DNA of 64,000 bases from Sinotaia quadrata. Its lineage: Eukaryota > Mollusca > Gastropoda > Architaenioglossa > Viviparidae. The stretch is taken from contig CM054181.1 in NCBI GenBank assembly GCA_028829895.1, positions 995,501-1,059,500 of the forward strand, in the 5' to 3' direction. The first letter of the stretch is position 1. Each line of letters begins with the position of its first letter. The notes under the pieces were generated by a model. The model was not told the DNA's origin. It ran no database searches and saw nothing but the letters and a program-made list of their open reading frames with translations. The translations under genes and the position numbers were made by a program. Of this stretch, positions 1 to 9,192 are shown one piece after another.

Positions 1-260
1 TAAACTTTGAAAATCGTTGGAGCCTACAAGGCAGACAATCCAGGGATAACTCTGAACAATATAGTACGTGTGGTTCTTGGACGCGTTTTTTTGTTACTCT
101 AGTTGCGTTCCGCTTGCAATTTCGGAGTGCGCAAACGTACCCAAGGGACTTAAGGCAGCCAGCACTCAAGGCCTGTCGCTCACGTGATCGCAATCGCAGG
201 CGTGAAAATTAGGCCAAGTAACGTGAAATACCCGAAGAAGCGCTGTTCTGCAGTTTGATG
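1..260. other. CpG-rich unassigned stretch
   Basis: About 17 CpG dinucleotides occur here, far more than in the sequence that follows. No long open frame or recognised domain is present. It could be the edge of a promoter island or of a young transposon running off the left edge. A (TG)n run at about 260-283 ends it. Confidence 0.4.
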
Positions 261-885
261 TGTGTGTGTGTGTGTGTGTGAGTGAGGGGTCAGTCTTGTT
301 GTAACATCATTAATATCCTGGCAAACAAGAACATAATTAAAAATAATAGTAAAGTTATTACTATTATTACAAAAGTACTATTTCTGTTCCTTCCTACTGG
401 CGCAGAAATAATGAATAGAACAATAACAATACATCCCAACATGTAATAATTACAATTCATTATTATAATATAAGTAAGCACAAGCTTTCACACGTCACAA
501 GCCATGTAAGAAACACGTTGCAAGTTAACATCACATATCAAGCATCTTGTGTTGTGGGTGATAAAAACGTGAATAATAAGAACATGAAATTATTTTGTAA
601 ATAATAATATATGTTGGCGCGGGGTAATTTATGTCATGATACCGTACAATGATTATGTAAACATTTGAAATAACAACTTCTTTAACCAATTTGTAACTAC
701 CAACAATCAACTGACAATACCTTAAACACACATATTTCACGAAACTCTATGACACTCTAAATAGGCCTAAATTAATAATTTTACTTAATAATAATTAATA
801 ACTGAACCTCACTGACAAAGCCTGTACTGCACCACAGATCACGTGATTCTACGTGGTGCTTGTGAAATACCTGAAGGAATGACTT
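261..885. other. No gene seen; AT-rich spacer
   Basis: After a short TG microsatellite the stretch is AT-rich. The short minus-strand open frames (290-481, 531-740) are low-complexity and hydrophobic, with no domain I recognise. I see nothing functional. Confidence 0.5.
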
Positions 886-889
886 TTGC

Positions 890-1355
890 CAGAAACCAAT
901 GAAAGCGCTTCTTCTGGTCATCATCAGCCTGACTTTCTCAGCCTGATTGAGGTTGCTGACACTGATCTGCAGACAAGTGTCGCATTCAGTCAGCTAAGAG
1001 CCATTGTTAGGAGGTTTCCAATTCTTCTTCTGGTGTTTTCAATCGACCAACTGTCAGAATCCTTTATCAGACAACTGATATCAGTGAATGCAAGGCAGAC
1101 AGTCAAGGTGCCACCTGGACAAACATTGAGACTACAGAGCCTTGTCACTGGTAATGAGAGGCATTCTGACTGTATCCCACAGTTCTGCACACTGTGAGAG
1201 GATCTTCTCATGTGTAAGAAAAAACAAGGCTGACAAGCATGCTTCTTAAAGTCACAAAACACTTGAAAGTCTCCTTACTGAAAGGTGAAGACCCTGTTCC
1301 AGCTGTTGAGAAGATGGAAAAGTCTGCATATGCAAACAGCTTGAAGAACTACCAT
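890..1355 (+). pseudogene. hAT transposase C-terminal relic
   Basis: Short coding blocks in more than one frame resemble the C-terminal dimerisation region of hAT transposases related to ZNF862-like proteins. The first block contains AFSQLRAIVRRFP near 985-1022. A later block reads LTVSHSSAHCERIFSCVRKN near 1165-1230, matching the hAT signature L-T-x-x-H-S-x-A-x-x-E-R-x-F-S-x-V-x-K. It is followed by TLESLL after an in-frame stop. Frameshifts and at least two stops show it is dead. The N-terminal BED finger and the catalytic core are absent. No terminal repeats were found. Confidence 0.7.
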
Positions 1356-1487
1356 ACCAACACTGTGTGAACAATATATAGTTTTGTTTTCATGTAAACT
1401 TAACTATAAATCATGTATTTGTATTTATATTATTAAACTTAGCTGGCTGTACTTCATATCTTCTTGTAGGTATAAGGACCATTAAAC

Positions 1488-1865
1488 TTTCCTGTAAAAG
1501 TGAAGATCTTGATGTAGTACTTAAATTATTCTGAAATGTGAAGTATCTTGACCAATGTATTTCTAAATAAAACTGCCTAACACTTGGTGTGCTTAACAAA
1601 AATTCGTCTAAAATGAAAAGTGGAATGGAGACTAGATGACAAAAAAGTAGACAAATCATAGACAGATGTGCTTTGCATGAATCATTACAATATTGGTAAG
1701 TTCATTTACAAATATTAACATTATTCGTTGTTATATTGTATTTATTTTATATTACTGGTATTTCTATTAAAATGTCAGACTCTGCATAAAATCTTTTGGT
1801 TTTGGATCATTGATCTTGTTTGTGTGTGTGTCGGGGTGGGTGGTGGGGGTTAGGCAGGTCTGCGC
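1488..1865 (+). repeat. Dispersed ~370 bp repeat, copy 1
   Basis: It closely matches 59701-60085 in the same orientation. Its last ~140 bp match the inverse of 4588-4737. Shared landmarks are aaaactgcctaacacttggt, tggaatggagactaga and the G-rich end before ggcaggtctg. No coding capacity is seen, so it is probably a non-autonomous element. It lies at the 3' side of the minus-strand gag-protease relic and may have truncated it. Confidence 0.7.
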
Positions 1866-3793
1866 TTACTACTGACTATTCCTGGTTCACCTTGCATATC
1901 TTCAGACATGCTCTTAGCTTCAGCTTCCTGTGCTGTAGCTTGCCTACATGTGAGTATGCACACATTGTTGAGCAAATCTGGGGCATCCTCTCCATTGAGA
2001 ACATATCTACATCCCTTGATAGAACTCTCAACACAATTTACTAGACATACAGCCTGAATGCATCCACATACATACTTGCTAGGTCTACCATCACAATGGG
2101 TACTTTATCCTTTACACCAGTGACGTCTCTTTCCTTCACTAGGCTATGATGTACTACTAACCCTACTCCACAACCAGTGCCATAGACTGGAACACAATGT
2201 CCATTTATATATGCATTAAAACAAGGTGTGCCACTTGGTTCTATGATATTTATGTTACCTGGGCAATAACGTTTAGTATGGTCTGGTTTGCCACTGCTAA
2301 AGCACACTACTGGTTCATTCTTAACACCTTTGTCTTTACCGTTGGGGTGAGGTGTGGGTACTCATCTTTTACCTTACTAGATGGAGGGGTGCGACAGAGG
2401 ATCCTGTTTTAGATTTATCTGGTTTGTTACTCTGTCATTTAGGCACCACTTGTTCATTAACTGGCCCGCATGGTTCAAAATTATGTCTAGCTGCAGATTA
2501 GCATGTCACATATATTTCTTCATACCTGTCAGCTGCTTTTAACTAAGCTTACTTCAGTTACTTATCCTTAAGGTAAGCTAAAAAAGCTGGTGGGCATGAT
2601 GTCTGTAACTTGTCAATTACAAAGCGATCCCTAACATATTTCCCATTGTTAATCTCTATTTCGCCCAGATCTAACCATCTCGTCAAGATGTGCTGTGGCT
2701 TACTAGCTGCCTGTAAAAAGGTATCAGTCTGTTATCTCTTAAACTGGTGAAACTTAAGTCTGTATGTCTCACTCATTATTAACAGTTCAGCCGTAAATGT
2801 TTCACATGTCGCAGCTTACTTTGGGAGCCTATCAAAGACATACTATCCTGACCTTTCATACCTGCCACTAACTGGTAGGCCTACTCTTATGGCACTAAGC
2901 TTAGTATATAATCCTCAATATTTTCCTCTTTTATTGTTAAAAGAACAATTTCGTACTAGCTTCCTGAATCTTAGCTGCCCTTTCACTTATCTTCCTGTAT
3001 CTTAAGTTGGTTTAAGCCAAACTCTGTTTCTTTGATCATTGGCTTCTAACTAGACAAATGTTACCTCCCTTTCAACCTTTAATCTTATATCACTTTCATT
3101 TGCTTTTATTTCTGTTTCCTTCTCTTTTATTTCTAGTTCTGTTCTTTCGTGTTCCTTTTTTATTTCTCGTTCTGCTCTTTCACGTTTGTCTTATCTTTCT
3201 AGTTCTTTCAATTTTATTTTTACACTAGAAATTGTTCAGGAAATGTAGCAATGTCCAACTTCTCTACACTAGAAACTGTTCAGGAAATGTAGCAATGTCC
3301 AACAACTTCTCTACACTAGAAACTGTTCAGGAAATGTAGTGGTGTCCAACAACTTCTCTACACTAGAAACTGTTCAGGAAATGTAGTGGTGTCCAACAAC
3401 TTCTCTACACTAGAAACTGTTCAGGAAATGTAGTGGTGTCCAACAACTTCTCTACACTAGAAACTGTTCAAGAAATGTAGTGGTGTCCAACAACTTCTCT
3501 ACACTAGAAACTGTTCAGGAAATGTAGTGGTGTCCAACAACTTCTCTACACTAGAAACTGTTCAGGAAATGTTAGTGTCCAACAACTTCTCTACACTAGA
3601 AACTGTTCAAGAAATGTAGTGGTGTCCAACAACTTCTCTACACTAGAAACTGTTCAGGAAATGTAGTGGTGTCCAACAACTTCTCTACACTAGAAATTGT
3701 TTGGGCAGTCAACAAATCTTGCTGCCACATGTCAGTAGAGTGTAGTGTGTTCTTATACTTACATGCTGTTCCTGCTTTATCAGGGTCAGTCAT
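1866..3793 (-). pseudogene. Gypsy-type gag-protease relic
   Basis: Minus strand, starting at an ATG at 3793 just downstream of the LTR leader. The first block reads MTDPDKAGTACKYKN and has a parallel in a second copy near 20700. It is followed by an expanded 47-bp tandem array, then a charged helical stretch (about 3240-3050, rich in E, K and R). Next comes a zinc knuckle near 2300 of the form C-x2-S-x4-H-x4-C, in which the second Cys has become Ser. A protease-like block follows, reading VPVYGTGCGVGLVVHHSLV; the Asp expected before T-G-C is Gly. Stops and frame changes show it is non-functional. The pol genes expected next are missing; the dispersed repeat starts there instead. Confidence 0.75.
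3227..3700. repeat. 47-bp minisatellite inside gag
   Basis: About ten head-to-tail copies of a 47-bp unit containing cactagaaactgttcaggaa. The unit length is not a multiple of three, so the expansion breaks the gag reading frame. Copies differ by a few substitutions (for example agcaatg against agtggtg), and one is shortened. Confidence 0.95.
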
Positions 3794-3850
3794 AGCAGTT
3801 TACAAACAATAAACCAGGAGGTTCATATAGCACGTGAAATGAAAGCAAAA

Positions 3851-4506
3851 AAGGCTACTTCTCTCTGCAAACTATAAGCAGAGAACAAATGCTAAGCTTC
3901 TAGTTTTATTGCTTTATAACTATTCTTTCTTACATTCCAGTCTCAACTTGCAGTTTCCTGTATTTATTAGCCCAATACACACAAACACACCACATAATAA
4001 ATACAGCTTACCAAAACAATGTCAAGTTATTAATACCCAATATACAAGCAGCTTAGTTCAAACATTTGTAGTAATAATAGTCTACTCACATAATATATCT
4101 TATTAAAACACAAGTATAACATATCAATAGCAAAAATACATGAAATATTTCTAAGTCCGTTCTCTCTCAACCAGTCAGTTTAACTCAACACCAAGCTAAT
4201 GGCCACCTTTCAAAACCAGATTTATTCTTTGCCACTTCAAATTGTTTAGACAGTAGATTTCTCTATAGCAGTTATATTTTTTCATCTCAGCCCATTGGCT
4301 GGTCTTGTTCTTGTAGATCATAACCATTGGATAATAAAAACTACTCACTAGTTTTCATTACATCAGCAATTTCCAGCATATTCTCACCTCGAGCATTTAC
4401 TTTAACTCAGACACTTTCAAAAATACCATCTTAAGGAGTGCTCAAGGTCAGTTTACTCTGATAATTTAAAATTAAAAATAGTTATAGTCAAATTTACTCT
4501 GGCACA
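3851..4506 (-). mobile_element. LTR of Gypsy-type element, copy 1
   Basis: Similar over its length to 20778-21473 (same strand) and to 49402-50104 (opposite strand). On the minus strand it starts TGTGCCAGAGTAAAT at 4506, directly after a polypurine tract, as a 3' LTR should. It is followed at 3793 by a gag start, as a 5' LTR should be. It may be the single LTR shared by two tandem, rearranged copies. The lower boundary is approximate, set where similarity to the solo copy at 49402-50104 ends. Confidence 0.75.
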
Positions 4507-4507
4507 T

Positions 4508-4525
4508 ACCCCCCTCCTCCTTTTG
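4508..4525 (-). other. Polypurine tract
   Basis: On the minus strand, AAAAGGAGGAGGGGGG lies immediately before the LTR start at 4506. This is the expected position and composition of the plus-strand primer tract of an LTR retrotransposon. Confidence 0.7.
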
Positions 4526-4587
4526 AGATCTATTAGAAGTAAATTTCAAACATTACAGATGAAGCTTTCACCATGACAAGAATCTGT

Positions 4588-4737
4588 TCTGACCTGCCTA
4601 ACCCCCCCCACCCACCCCAACACACACACACAAGATCAATGATCCAAAACCAAAAGATTTTATGCAGAGTCTGACATTTTAATAGAAATACCAGTAATAT
4701 AAAATAAATACAATATAACAACGAATATTCTTTATTG
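4588..4737 (-). repeat. Dispersed repeat, inverted partial copy
   Basis: Reverse complement of the right part of 1488-1865, from the attcgttgttatattg region to the G-rich end. It sits where RNase H of the LTR element would be expected, between the reverse transcriptase relic and the polypurine tract. Confidence 0.75.
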
Positions 4738-6175
4738 AAATTAGGAGGACAGGAGCTCATGACAGGCAGTCTTTCAAACTGCCTTTCCTTGTCAAATCAA
4801 TTTGGTGATGGCAATGAACTTGGGGATGAATTTTCTATAATAGCCAGCCAACCCCAAAAGGGATTTAACATTTGTCTTAACATTTGGCTCTCTCCATCTC
4901 TTCAAGTTTTCTTACTTTCGATGCCTCTGGCCAAAGGAGACTTTGTCCCACTTTGTGTCCCAAATATTCAAGTTTAAAATGTCCAAAGAAACATTTGGTT
5001 GGTCAAGCAATGAGGTTACATTCCTTCAAATGCTAGAATAATTTCAGTAACACAAAATGTCATCCATGAAGTTGAGTTTGGTTCCTCTTTCATGGGTATG
5101 ATGAGCAATCTCATCATCTTATTGAAAACAGCCTGTGCTGTGAGGATACTGAATGGCATTACCGACCATTAATATTGTCCATCAGAGGTACTGGATGATA
5201 ATTTCGGCCTCAATGTCTCACAGACTGGAATTTACAAAAATCAAATCTAATTAGATAAATATTTTGCTCCACTGAGCCTAGTGAAAAGATGCTCTGGTTC
5301 AGGCATAATTCAGCTGAAAAAACAATCAACTTATTTAGTTCTGTAGTCCACACAAAATAGTGTGTGCCATCCTTTTTTTTTTTTTTAATTAGGACAACAA
5401 GAGAGCCTTCTCAATCATGACTAACTCTAACATGGAGTCAGTCTCCTGTTTAGCATTAAGTAAAACATATGGTTTCATGCAGATCGGATTATGATCTCAT
5501 AGTGCGACTTTAAACTGGCACAAACTTGTTTTCAAGGTTTGTCGGTAAAAACATCATGAGTTTCTTTTATTACGCTCAGTAACTATTGTGATTCAGAGTC
5601 AGAGAGTTCCGGATTTAAAATAACATCAACAGTTTCAACATCTGTCAAACCTGGGTGTGGTACAGATTCAGCATCAGGTACAGAGGTATGATCATCCTCT
5701 ATTACAATAGTAACGAACATGTTATCCGGGCGCTCTTTATACACTGTCATCAGTTTAGCAGGGAATAAATTTGTTTTAGATCAAATCTGAATAAGTAAAT
5801 TACACCCACTCAATTTCTCAACAACTTCATAGGGTCCTTGCCATGATACATCTGTTTCGGTGCAGAGATAACAACACTCATGTTACATGCTTTCGTTTAA
5901 TGGTTGTATAGACGCGCCTGTCTAGCTTTACTTTTGTGTACATTCTCGGCCACTATCTGACATGAAGTATCAATATGGTTCGCAAGTTCGATCACATGAT
6001 GATATGTGCTTTTAACAGATTCCGCTAGCTCGTTTTCTGGCCAATATTCTCATAATATTGACATGGGTTCCCTAATGGCTCAACCGTATAAGAGTTCAAA
6101 GGGGAAATGTCGAGTTTAGTGAGCTCTTGATGCAGTTTGTTTACCTTAGTCCTTGGACCACAAGTGCCTGTCGTC
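4738..6175 (-). pseudogene. Gypsy pol relic with IN before RT
   Basis: Read on the minus strand, the first block is the C-terminal part of an integrase: PFELLYG near 6110, then KSKARQARLYNH, then a W-Q-G-P-Y-E-V-V block near 5840 (the GPY/F module). About 200 nt later a linker block with HDVFTDKP (about 5560) marks the usual N-terminal edge of reverse transcriptase. Further on come NKMMRLL near 5120, LGHKVGQSLLWPEASKV near 4950 and GLAGYYRKFIPKF near 4840, all typical Ty3/Gypsy RT motifs. Many stops and shifts are present, and the catalytic RT core (Y-x-D-D) is not recognisable. The IN-RT order is unusual for Gypsy elements. Confidence 0.75.
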
Positions 6176-6549
6176 TCGTCTCAATCATACAATCCCACCT
6201 CCATCACCGCTAACCAAACAATAATCCTAAGCATGTGTTACAAATTAATAATTATCCCACATTTTGTTAAGAGACTAGCATACTGAACAATTTGTACACA
6301 GTATTACATCTCATGCATAATATTAAATAAAACATTTAATTATCCAGCAATAAAGGGCAACAACTCCAACAAAATAGATTATAACATTGCTGTAGAATGT
6401 ACCAAATAGTTGGTATATAGGACTATTTCGGAGAATTATTCAAGTGGGTGACCTTTCGGGTCAAAGAGGTAGGGTTATTTCCGGTTCATTTGTTGAAACT
6501 TTGCGAAGACCCTGTTGAAAGTTTCACTGATGATGTTTCAACTGACAAT
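6176..6549. other. No gene seen; some CpG at 6420-6540
   Basis: AT-rich up to 6415, then a short stretch with several CpG (ttcggag, tttcgggtc, tccggttc) just before the THAP-like block. That stretch could be a small promoter region. No other feature is seen. Confidence 0.35.
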
Positions 6550-6556
6550 AAATAAA

Positions 6557-6700
6557 TGTCATTGCACATGTTGTGTTTCTGATTGTGCTCTTGTAAACTT
6601 CAAGTGTCCATCTTTACCACTTCATACATTTCCCAAGGTGAACAACTGAGAAACAATGGATTATAAAAATTTGCAGAAACAAGGTGTGCTCTCTTCAAGG
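6557..6700 (+). pseudogene. THAP zinc finger with frameshift
   Basis: From 6569 one frame reads CCVSDCALVNFKCPSLPLHT, then FPKVN: the C-x(2-4)-C opening and H-x-F-P block of a THAP domain. After about 6640 the match jumps one base and continues as TEKQWIIKICRNK, which fits the conserved W-x-x-x-(I/L) helix. The original frame stops at that point. The block ends in a strong donor, caag|gtaagt, at 6701. THAP domains are C2CH DNA-binding fingers found in P-element-like transposases and host genes. I see no start Met in frame and no second exon. It may be a relic, or a live exon with a one-base sequencing error. Confidence 0.6.
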
Positions 6701-7974
6701 TAAGTAACTATTTACATTTTGTATTAATAGAACCTAAATTAATAAATTATATAATTTTTCCTAAAATGTTTTGCGTGCAGTTTCAAAGAATAATTTGTTC
6801 CATAAGTATTATGCATTATTTCAACTTTAAAATCTAGTTTAGAAAACTAGAAATCATTATGCTCTTTTCCATTTTATTTCACTATTTAACTGTATGTTAA
6901 TTGTTAGTAAAAAAAATACTTGTGTCTCATCACCCATATCCCTTAGCCTTGTGAAATATTACTTGACTTTTTATGTACAATAAAGCACATTTTAAAAATT
7001 TAAACTTTGTTTTTAAACATATTATACTACTACTCACGCACACACACACAGGTGTATATATGAAATGGCAGGAACATAATTTCACTGCTTTTTGCTAAGA
7101 ATAATAGTGATTTTCATTACAAACCATGCACACACATCAATATAGCAGGTCTTCTCAATTACAACATATATCTGTTCATGTTCAGGTCTTCTCAATTACA
7201 ACATATATCTGTTCATAAAGTTCATAAATAAATTATTCCTACTCAGAATTAAGTTTCAATGTTAATTTCATCTTGATAAAATTTATGAATTATATAAAAT
7301 AACAGCGTTATCAAGACTTTAGTAATAACAGGAAAGTTAGATTTGTATTATTTTACCAACAGATTATTTTGAATTTGGTTAAGATAACTTTTTGATGCTA
7401 CATTTAAGATAATTACATTTTTCTTTTGAATTATACAATATCTGAACTCTAATACTTTTACAGCATGTGACCCTCACTTACAGAAAAATATCCTACTAGT
7501 ACTAGCATAATTATGTAAACATTTACAAAGTCTACTTGCAGTTTCATGAAAAGCTATAGGGATATAATTGCATAAAACTTTTGAGAGAAATATGTGAGCT
7601 AACATAATAATTTATAAGAGTGTTTCTTCAGCTGCAAAGTGCTAACATAACCAATATGAAGTAGATACAATTTCTACCATTCCATTAATGTTTTTAAGTT
7701 ATTTTATTTAAAGGTAACCATGATGGTTTTGTTTAGGAAAAAATAATTTTTAAAGATATAAATATTTCCAGTATGGAAATAGTACAAATCTATTGGACCG
7801 GTCAATAAAGTTTCTTGTAAAGTGAATGTATTATTTATTTATTACAAATTTACATTTACAAACAAAAAATTAACTATAAAATACTTTTCATTCCTCGTGA
7901 AAGGAAAAGAAAATTTAGTAATGAAAATGGAATTTACAAATAAAAAATATTTAAAGTTAAAGAAGAAAGTATCA
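6701..7974. other. AT-rich spacer, no gene seen
   Basis: Holds a two-copy direct repeat of about 42 bp (7146-7217, around aggtcttctcaattacaaca) and a CA microsatellite near 7038. I found no coding block. Confidence 0.5.
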
Positions 7975-8325
7975 ACACTTTTTTAAAACATTATTCCAAA
8001 ATTCCCGATCAAAAAGGATTGTTTCTAAATGACATCCTTTGGTAGCCCAAACAAAAAATGTACACCAATTCTAGTCCTGTAACAGCAGGCTGCATTTGCA
8101 TATGATAATATTAGTGATCATTCTTTTCAATTGAATCACACCATTACTGTTTCCAAGATAAGCTGCAGTGACACAAGGCTATAAGCTAACAATGACACTT
8201 TTTCAGTCATGACATGTAACTTATGTAAGTTCAAAAGGGCTAAGTGCTCTTGTTTTATCAAACACTTTTCAGTCTGGAGATGCTGCCAGCCAGAATGCAT
8301 CAGGATGCACAACAACACCTGCTAG
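7975..8325 (-). pseudogene. YqaJ exonuclease-like relic
   Basis: On the minus strand one frame, broken by several stops, reads AGVVVHPDAFWLAASPD at 8322-8270. This matches the P-x-x-x-L-x-A-S-P-D block of YqaJ/lambda-exonuclease nucleases. Further on, NWCTFFVWATKGCHLETILF and FDREFWNNVL (about 8065-7995) match the family block W-C-D-F-x-V-W-x-x-x-G-x-x-x-E-x-x-x-F-D-x-x-F-W. The E-x-K catalytic block between them is not intact. In invertebrates such domains often occur in transposon-like multigene families. This copy is not translatable. Confidence 0.6.
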
Positions 8326-8539
8326 GTACAGATTTACTGCACTGTCTTTTAACTGCAAATAAAAGTAATATCTTTGTATTTACTTTTTTAAAGAGAACAA
8401 AATATGTACTAATTAGATGTTAAGCACAAAATATTATTCTAAATATTTTCATAAACTATATATAAACAAAAAGTAGGATTTTCACATTGTCTGTTATATA
8501 AACAATACTCTAGGTACATGTAATTAAGCTCATCACTAT

Positions 8540-9192
8540 TCACCAAGCATTAAACCATATCCTCCACACCCCTCCCCCGCAACAAACAATAACTTACTCA
8601 TACTCACAGACTCACTCTCATCCTTAAACTGCACCAATGACCCTTTCAACACCTCAAGAAAATACATCACAGACAAAATACAAAATCTACTACAAGCACT
8701 ACAGACTAAAAACATCTCACCAACACTCATGTGGATCCCAAGCCACTGCAACATAACAGGCAATGAACAAGCCGACAAAGGGGGAAAATATGGCACAACC
8801 AGAGGGGAACAACTCATCACCCCACTTCACAAGTCAGAAATAACAAATAACTTCTCTGATAAACTCCCACTACATAAGCGCCCCCCCCCCCCAATCATAC
8901 AAAACTAAAAACACAACACACGAAAAGGCACTAAATAGACTAAGACTAAATTCAACTCGCTACACAACCAAACACGCAACCCCTACCCTGCACCACTGCA
9001 GAACAGACAACATTTCTTAATAGACTGCCTAGCCCATCAAACGCACAGAAACACACTAACAAAAGAAATCAGACAAAGACAGATACTATTCCCTTCACAA
9101 ACATTACTCTTCCCTCCTAAAAAGGCGGAATTTGTACAATCAGCGCTCATCCAATTCCTAAAACAAACTAACACACTCCACCTCCTGTAATT
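8540..9192 (+). pseudogene. LINE RNase H and C-terminal tail
   Basis: In one frame LLILTDSLSSL (about 8590) is followed by TLMWIPSHCNITGNEQADKG (about 8725-8785). These are the RNase H active-site strand with its Asp and the W-I-P-S-H...G-N-E-x-A-D motif of I/Jockey-type non-LTR retrotransposons. After a poly-C run near 8882 the frame shifts and a C-terminal region follows (RLRLNSTRY, then IDCLAHQTHRNTLTKEIR), ending at a stop near 9190. Base composition is strongly A/C on this strand. The reverse transcriptase is missing, so this is a 3'-anchored fragment. Confidence 0.8.

Noticed and set aside
8536..8820. 94-residue minus-strand frame
   Set aside because: It is antisense to the LINE RNase H, whose motifs are clear on the + strand.
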